Shown here in pieces: positions 42,314-46,133 of a DNA stretch of 46,133 nucleotides. Numbering within the stretch: position 1 is the stretch's first letter; each line of letters opens with the position of its first letter. The DNA lies in contig DASZPV010000213.1 in assembly GCA_035549875.1 (NCBI GenBank), positions 1 to 46,133 on the forward strand. The letters are read 5' to 3'. Under the pieces are notes generated by a model. That model did no database searches and was not told the origin of the DNA. It saw nothing but the letters and a program-made list of their open reading frames with translations. The stretch is from JAKFWI01 sp035549875 (GTDB taxonomy: Bacteria > Pseudomonadota > Alphaproteobacteria > Caulobacterales > Aquidulcibacteraceae). A program made the position numbers and the translations under genes.

Positions 42314-43345
42314 TCAGGCATATTGCCAATAAAGCTTATCGTTCAACAGTCCGTTCTTGCGGTGGCTCAGCAGCATTTTCAGCCGCGTGTAGGGCGCCGA
42401 ACGGAAGGTTTCGTCGGTCAATCCAATTCGCTCGAACATGTCGTGCATTTGCCTGGCGCCGCGTTCGGCGGTCCATTCGCATTTGTAATCGGGAAGCAGC
42501 TTGCCGATCTTGTCGAAATTCACCCGATAGGAGCGGTTATCGACCGACTTTTCGCCAATATCGAGATCGGCGCCGAATTCCGCGGCGACGATTTTGGCGA
42601 TTTCAATCGCGCGATAATTCTGGTTCGAACTGCCGACGTTGAACACCTGGCCGCGGATCACATCTTCCGGCGCCTTCAGCGCCAGATAGACCGCCTGACT
42701 GATGTCTTCGATATGGACAAGCGGGCGCCAGGCCGAACCGTCGCTGTTCAGTTTGATCTTCTTCGTGGTCCAGGCCAGGCCGCAGAAATCGTTCAGCACG
42801 ATGTCGAACCGCTGGCGGGGACTTGCGCCATAGGCGGTGGCGTTGCGCAGGAAGCACGGGGCGAAATTCGCGTCGGCCATCGGCGCAACGTCGCGCTCGA
42901 CCTTGGTCTTGCACTCGGCATAAGCCGTCAGCGGCTGGGGCGGCGTGTTTTCATCGACGAATTCGGCTTCGGCCGGATTGGCGCCATAGACGCTGCAAGA
43001 AGACGTATAAACGAAACGGCGCACGCCGGCTTGCTTGGCGGCCTTCGCGATGCGCACCGAACCGCCATGGTTGATTTCGTGCGTGAGACCGGGGTCCTGC
43101 TGGCCGATGGGATCGTTCGACAGTTCGGCCAGATGGCAAACCGCGTCAAAACCTTCCAGGTCCCTGACGGTGACTTCGCGCAGGTCCTTGGTGATCACCT
43201 GCGGGCGCGGGCCCCCCATCGGGTAGAGCCATCCCTGACGGTAATAGCCTGTATCGAAACCGGTAACGTCGTGCCCGCGCTCCATCAGATACGGGCCGAG
43301 GATTGAGCCAATATAGCCGTCAATCCCGGTGACGAGAACTTTCAT
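42314..43345 (-). CDS. NAD-dependent nucleotide-sugar epimerase/dehydratase
   Basis: The 343-residue protein is an extended short-chain dehydrogenase. The Rossmann motif is VTGIDGYIGSILGPYL (GxxGxxG form), CHLAELSNDPIG sits near residue 70, and the catalytic Ser-Tyr-Lys appears in YTSSCSVYG and TAYAECKTKVE (YxxxK). NATAYGASPRQRFDIVLNDF (in part) and GSSNQNYRAIEIAKIV follow. It is similar to SDR-type enzymes that act on UDP-, CDP- or dTDP-sugars in O-antigen clusters; the substrate is not clear. AGGAAATAGG precedes the ATG. It diverges from the RfbC-like gene across 208 bp and runs into the SAF-domain gene. Confidence 0.88.
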   Translation of the reverse strand: MKVLVTGIDGYIGSILGPYLMERGHDVTGFDTGYYRQGWLYPMGGPRPQVITKDLREVTVRDLEGFDAVCHLAELSNDPIGQQDPGLTHEINHGGSVRIAKAAKQAGVRRFVYTSSCSVYGANPAEAEFVDENTPPQPLTAYAECKTKVERDVAPMADANFAPCFLRNATAYGASPRQRFDIVLNDFCGLAWTTKKIKLNSDGSAWRPLVHIEDISQAVYLALKAPEDVIRGQVFNVGSSNQNYRAIEIAKIVAAEFGADLDIGEKSVDNRSYRVNFDKIGKLLPDYKCEWTAERGARQMHDMFERIGLTDETFRSAPYTRLKMLLSHRKNGLLNDKLYWQYA

Positions 43346-43553
43346 TACCTATTTCCTTTTGAAACCGACGCTCCTCTGCGAGCACAAGGCATGCCAAAGA
43401 TTTTCGTTTTTCGGCTGGATCGCCGTTTCGCTTGTCCCGCGAAGCGGCAAGCCGTGCTTTAACCATACCGCTTCGGCGGATGCGTTTCCATCGGCGGCGC
43501 CGTCAGCACGCCGCTTGCATGGGCGTGGCGCAATCGGCACGGGGGGGCGGCGC

Positions 43554-44090
43554 ATGATCTTTACCAAAACCACACTGGCAGACGCCTGGGTGCTCGATCT
43601 CGAAAAACGCGGCGACGAGCGCGGCTTCTTCGCCCGCACCTTTTGCGAGCAGGAGTTCGCCGCCCACGGCATGGTTACCCGTTACGCGCAGATGAACACG
43701 AATTTTTCCGCCAGGCGCGGCACGTTGCGCGGCGTTCACTGGCAGGGCGCACCGCATGGCGAAGCCAAACTGGTGCGTTGCATTTCGGGCGCGGCCTACG
43801 ATCTCATCGTCGATATGCGGCCCGAAAGCCCGACCTACCGGCAGTGGGAGGCCTTCGAGCTTACCCCCGCCAACCGGCGCCTGCTTTATGTGCCGCCGGG
43901 CTTTGGTCATTCCTTCCTGGCGTTGCAAGACGAAACAGAGATCACCTATTTCGCCAGCGTTCCCTATGCGCCGGGCGCTGAACGCGGCGTGCGCTGGAAC
44001 GATCCGGGCCTTGGATTCACATGGGCGATCGAGCCGACGATCGTCTCCGAAAAGGACGCCGCCTGGCCCGATTACGCCGATCCGCAGTAA
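43554..44090 (+). CDS. dTDP-4-dehydrorhamnose 3,5-epimerase family protein (RfbC-like)
   Basis: The 178-residue protein from ATG 43554 is a cupin of the RmlC family. It has the opening segment DERGFFARTFCEQEFAAHG, QMNTNFSARRGTLRGVHWQ with the catalytic His, KLVRCISGAAYDLIVDMRP, and LYVPPGFGHSFLALQDETEITYFAS (in part). The RGxHxQ and the conserved D/H/Y set of the active site are visible. The full dTDP-rhamnose set (RmlA, B, D) is absent, so the substrate may be a CDP- or GDP-linked keto sugar. An open extension to 43329 overlaps the start of the divergent epimerase gene and is not part of the family. It ends one base from the convergent cpdR. Confidence 0.9.
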   Translation: MIFTKTTLADAWVLDLEKRGDERGFFARTFCEQEFAAHGMVTRYAQMNTNFSARRGTLRGVHWQGAPHGEAKLVRCISGAAYDLIVDMRPESPTYRQWEAFELTPANRRLLYVPPGFGHSFLALQDETEITYFASVPYAPGAERGVRWNDPGLGFTWAIEPTIVSEKDAAWPDYADPQ

Positions 44091-44450
44091 TCAAGCGGCG
44101 ATAACGCGCTCGACCTCGGCCACCAGATCTTTCAGGTGGAACGGCTTTGACAGCACCTTGGCTTCGCGCGGCGCCGGCGTAGACGCGGCCAAAGCGACGG
44201 CGGCAAAGCCCGTAATAAAGACGATTTTCATCGCCGGATCGACTTCGGCCGCCCGCCGCGCCAGTTCGATGCCGTCCAGACCCGGCATGACGATGTCGGT
44301 CAGCAGCAGATCGTAGGAGCCGCGCTCGATCGCTTCCCAAGCGGAATCGCCATCGGGACACGCCTCGACCTCGTGGCCGGCGCGGCCAAGGCTGGCCTTC
44401 AGGAATATGCGGAGGGAGTCATCGTCCTCCGCCAACAAGATACGCGCCAT
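44091..44450 (-). CDS. cpdR: Single-domain response regulator CpdR
   Basis: CpdR is a free-standing receiver domain that, when unphosphorylated, brings the ClpXP protease to the cell pole and controls turnover of CtrA and other regulators. The 119-residue protein matches the family along its length. It has AEDDDSLRIFL with the acidic pocket, the phosphoacceptor Asp at residue 52 in LLLTDIVMPGLDGIELARRA, FITGFAAVAL near residue 75, and AKVLSKPFHLKDLV with the conserved Lys. The C-terminus is ...VIAA; the terminal Ala-Ala is reported to make Caulobacter CpdR itself a ClpXP substrate. The frame continues upstream to 44486, but MARILL is the family start. It is convergent with the RfbC-like gene and divergent from the amidohydrolase gene. 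Confidence 0.92.
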   Translation of the reverse strand: MARILLAEDDDSLRIFLKASLGRAGHEVEACPDGDSAWEAIERGSYDLLLTDIVMPGLDGIELARRAAEVDPAMKIVFITGFAAVALAASTPAPREAKVLSKPFHLKDLVAEVERVIAA

Positions 44451-44587
44451 AACCCCGGCTCTCCCGCCTGAACCCCGAACCTGCATCCTGCCCCAGGGAA
44501 GGTAAAGACCGCCTTTCTAGTGGGCGCTGCTTTTCCCGCCGGCGTCACGATATTGACGGCGCGGGCGCCGACCTGAAACATGCGCCC

Positions 44588-45475
44588 ATGCGCAAGGCGT
44601 CCCATTCAGCGGCAGCGAGGAAAAACGCTTCCAACCCCGACGCGCCGTTCGTTCTGATCGAACCTTTGCGCCGAACCGCCCCGCTGATCTTCGCATCGCC
44701 CCACAGCGGACGGCGCTATCCGCCGGAAATGCTGGCCGCGGCGCAGGTCGGGCTGGAGTCGCTTCGGCGCGGCGAGGACGCTTTCGTCGATGAATTATTC
44801 GCCCCAGCGGCCCGGCACGGCGCGCTCGTTCTGTGCGGCGCGGTCTCCCGCTCGTTCATAGACCTTAACCGCGATCCTTACGAACTCGACCCGGAAATGT
44901 TCGCCGACACCCTGCCCGCGCACGCCAATACGTTGTCGTCGCGGGTGCAGGCGGGCCTTGGGGCCATTCCGAAAATCGCCGGCGATGGAAAGCCCATCTA
45001 CCGCCGCAAATTGCGCCTGGATGAGGCCGAAACCCGCATCCGCGAAGTTTACATTCCTTACCACGCCCAGTTAACGGCGCTGATCGAGGATATGCGCGAG
45101 GCATTTGGCTGCGCCGTTCTGCTCGACTGCCACTCCATGCCCTCCTGCGCGCGCGGCGCACACGCGCCGGACATTGTGCTGGGAGACCGTTTCGGCGCGG
45201 CGTGCCATCCCTCGGTCATCGCGCTGGCCGAAGCAACGCTGCGGAAGATGGGCTATCATGTGGCGCGCAACGCCCCGTTTGCTGGCGGCCACGTCACGCA
45301 GACCTACGGAAGGCCCGCCGCCCGCGTCCACGCCTTACAGATTGAGTTGAACCGGGGGCTTTATCTCGATGAACGCACGCTGGAGCGCGGGCCCGGCCTG
45401 CCCCGCGTGCGCGCCGACATGGGCCGGCTGGCTGAAGTGCTGGCGGCGGCGGAACTGCATCGCAGCCTGGCCTGA
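44588..45475 (+). CDS. N-formylglutamate amidohydrolase
   Basis: This 295-residue enzyme hydrolyses N-formylglutamate to glutamate and formate in histidine breakdown, or acts on related formyl amides. The metal-binding IFASPHSGRRYPPEM near residue 34, RSFIDLNRDPYELDPEMF near residue 88, LLDCHSMPS near residue 178, and QIELNRGLYLDE near residue 255 are the family marks. The rest of the hut pathway is not present. The gene diverges from cpdR with a 137-bp gap. From memory, a neighbouring pair of cpdR and this amidohydrolase is common in alphaproteobacteria, which supports both calls and suggests ordinary backbone chromosome here. Confidence 0.92.
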   Translation: MRKASHSAAARKNASNPDAPFVLIEPLRRTAPLIFASPHSGRRYPPEMLAAAQVGLESLRRGEDAFVDELFAPAARHGALVLCGAVSRSFIDLNRDPYELDPEMFADTLPAHANTLSSRVQAGLGAIPKIAGDGKPIYRRKLRLDEAETRIREVYIPYHAQLTALIEDMREAFGCAVLLDCHSMPSCARGAHAPDIVLGDRFGAACHPSVIALAEATLRKMGYHVARNAPFAGGHVTQTYGRPAARVHALQIELNRGLYLDERTLERGPGLPRVRADMGRLAEVLAAAELHRSLA

Positions 45476-45500
45476 TCCCCAAACCCAATGAGAGGCGCCA

Positions 45501-45700
45501 AATAAAAAGCCGCGCCCCGTAGGGCGCGGCGAGGTGATAGGGAGGAAACGCCCGAGAAGGGCGACGGCGTCAGGGAAGACGCCGTAACGGGATTGAATGT
45601 ACGCTGCACCGCGAAAGACGCAACTGAAAAAATAGCGGTGACGCCTGCGGCATCTTTTTCAGTTCTGGCTTTTATCAAAATATCACAATGAGTTAAGTAA
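45501..45700 (-). ncRNA. Candidate structured small RNA on the minus strand
   Basis: The minus strand here has four hairpins in line, read from right to left. The first is a 10-bp stem (45622-45631 with 45655-45664) enclosing a smaller GATGCC/GGCGTC stem. The second is an 8-bp stem (45564-45571 with 45578-45585). The third is a 5-bp stem (45549-45563). The last is a 9-bp GC stem followed by a T-run (45509-45530). No minus-strand gene lies upstream that would need that terminator. Exact 5' end unknown; boundaries are approximate. The alternative is that these are ends of the plus-strand amidohydrolase transcript. Confidence 0.35.
45502..45530 (-). terminator. Rho-independent terminator (minus strand)
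   Basis: On the minus strand, GCCGCGCCC-TACG-GGGCGCGGC forms a perfect 9-bp stem (45509-45530) followed by TTTTTATT. This is a textbook intrinsic terminator for leftward transcription. On the plus strand the same stem follows the amidohydrolase stop by 33 bases but has no T-run. Confidence 0.7.
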
Positions 45701-45918
45701 AGCCTTGTTATTTTGCAATGCACACATGATCCTCAACTTACCTCGCTGCAATGCAGCATAACCCCCTTTGCCATGGATATGATTGTCTTTGGTTTACAAT
45801 GCTCTAGGCATTATCGGCTCGGGTGAGCGCGAGTCGGGCGCGACAACCCGTTTTTCGGCCGGGTAGCCGACCGGGGACCGCTCCGATACAAGCCCGCCCG
45901 TCTCTTTCCGGAAATCCC
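45701..45918 (+). promoter_or_regulatory. Region upstream of typA
   Basis: No gene is seen here. A -10-like TACAAT occurs at 45795-45800, but the -35 region at the right distance is poor, so the promoter call is weak. The remaining 118 bases to the typA start are GC-rich with a partial inverted repeat (CGGCCGG...CCGACCG, one mismatch) near 45858-45876, which could form a leader stem. No ribosome-binding site of the usual kind precedes the ATG at 45919. Confidence 0.3.
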
Positions 45919-46133
45919 ATGCCGCTCCGCAACATCGCCATTATCGCGCACGTCGATCACGGCAAAACCACCCTGGTCGATCAGATGCTGGCCCAGGGCG
46001 GCGCCTATCGTGAGAACGAGGCGCGCACCGAGCGGGCGATGGATTCCAACCCGCAGGAGCGCGAGCGGGGCATTACCATCCTGGCCAAATGCACGTCGGT
46101 GATGTGGGGCGCCACGCGGATCAATGTCGTCGA
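45919..46133 (+). CDS. typA: Translational GTPase TypA/BipA, N-terminal part
   Basis: TypA/BipA is a ribosome-associated GTPase related to EF-G and LepA, involved in ribosome assembly and stress or surface-polysaccharide regulation. The visible 71 codons start MPLRNIAIIAHVDHGKTTLV, with the G1 loop AHVDHGKT near residue 10. The phrase MDSNPQERERGITILAKCTSV (in part: NPQERERGITILAK) is the G2/switch segment, whose wording is specific to TypA over other GTPases. The gene runs off the right edge with no stop. Upstream is the structured intergenic region. Confidence 0.95.
   Translation, partial: MPLRNIAIIAHVDHGKTTLVDQMLAQGGAYRENEARTERAMDSNPQERERGITILAKCTSVMWGATRINVV

Noticed and set aside
41171..43306. 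A 711-codon open frame on the plus strand
   Set aside because: It lies opposite two well-supported genes (SAF oxidoreductase and SDR epimerase) and is low in recognisable motifs and rich in Arg, His and Asp. This is the usual product of reading GC-rich coding DNA backwards.
45530..45723. A small minus-strand open frame (starting MHCKITRLYL) in the structured region
   Set aside because: It runs straight through the hairpins and the terminator into the amidohydrolase gene, so it is not a credible protein. A non-coding RNA is the better reading.

Overview
The window is GC-rich, densely coded bacterial chromosome. A cpdR-type response regulator next to an N-formylglutamate amidohydrolase gene, a perfect CtrA-type box (TTAA-N7-TTAA), a Ku/LigD pair and the codon style all point to an alphaproteobacterium of the Caulobacterales/Rhizobiales kind. 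No species is assigned. I see no rRNA, tRNA or CRISPR array.

Layout. (1) 1-137: end of an IS1595-family insertion sequence running off the left edge. (2) 166-7365: a metabolic set with an MmgE/PrpD protein, an EamA-like transporter, two CapA-type metallophosphatase paralogues on either side of a cytochrome P450, and a GH130 glycoside phosphorylase/hydrolase. The first capA carries a one-base frameshift. (3) 7604-11044: the two-component NHEJ repair system Ku + LigD, preceded by a hairpin-rich leader and followed by a small conserved hypothetical gene. (4) 18509-11374, minus strand: an exopolysaccharide control operon in the order BBP2 outer-membrane barrel, Wzc-like BY-kinase, TPR-like membrane protein, a second BY-kinase-like ATPase with a broken Walker A motif, a GrpE-like protein, and an Hsp70-like ATPase without a substrate-binding domain. 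A PPP-family phosphatase lies just upstream. (5) 19893-28188, mainly plus strand: polysaccharide assembly, with the initiating sugar-1-phosphate transferase, four glycosyltransferases, a Wzy-type polymerase on the opposite strand and a Wzx-type flippase. (6) 39639-28207, minus strand: repeat-unit tailoring and precursor genes (SAF-domain dehydrogenase, RfbF cytidylyltransferase, GDP-mannose 3,5-epimerase-like protein, exostosin-like transferase, GH16 hydrolase, acyltransferase, DPM1-GtrA fusion, GT39-like transferase, sugar aminotransferase, FkbM methyltransferase). (7) 39812-44090: a second acyltransferase, a second SAF-domain dehydrogenase, an NAD-dependent epimerase and an RfbC-like epimerase. 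(8) 44091-46133: cpdR, N-formylglutamate amidohydrolase, a structured intergenic region that may hold a small RNA, and the start of typA/bipA.

About 30 kb in the middle is therefore one Wzx/Wzy-type exopolysaccharide or capsule locus. Its parts cover precursor synthesis, initiation, glycosyl transfer, acyl decoration, flipping, polymerisation, length and export control, and hydrolysis. No Wza-type export protein and no classical Wzb-type phosphatase is visible. The least familiar element is the Hsp70-like/GrpE-like pair joined to a degenerate kinase-like ATPase inside the Wzc operon. I judge it the best candidate for an undescribed system here. All family calls come from reading motifs by eye, with no database search.
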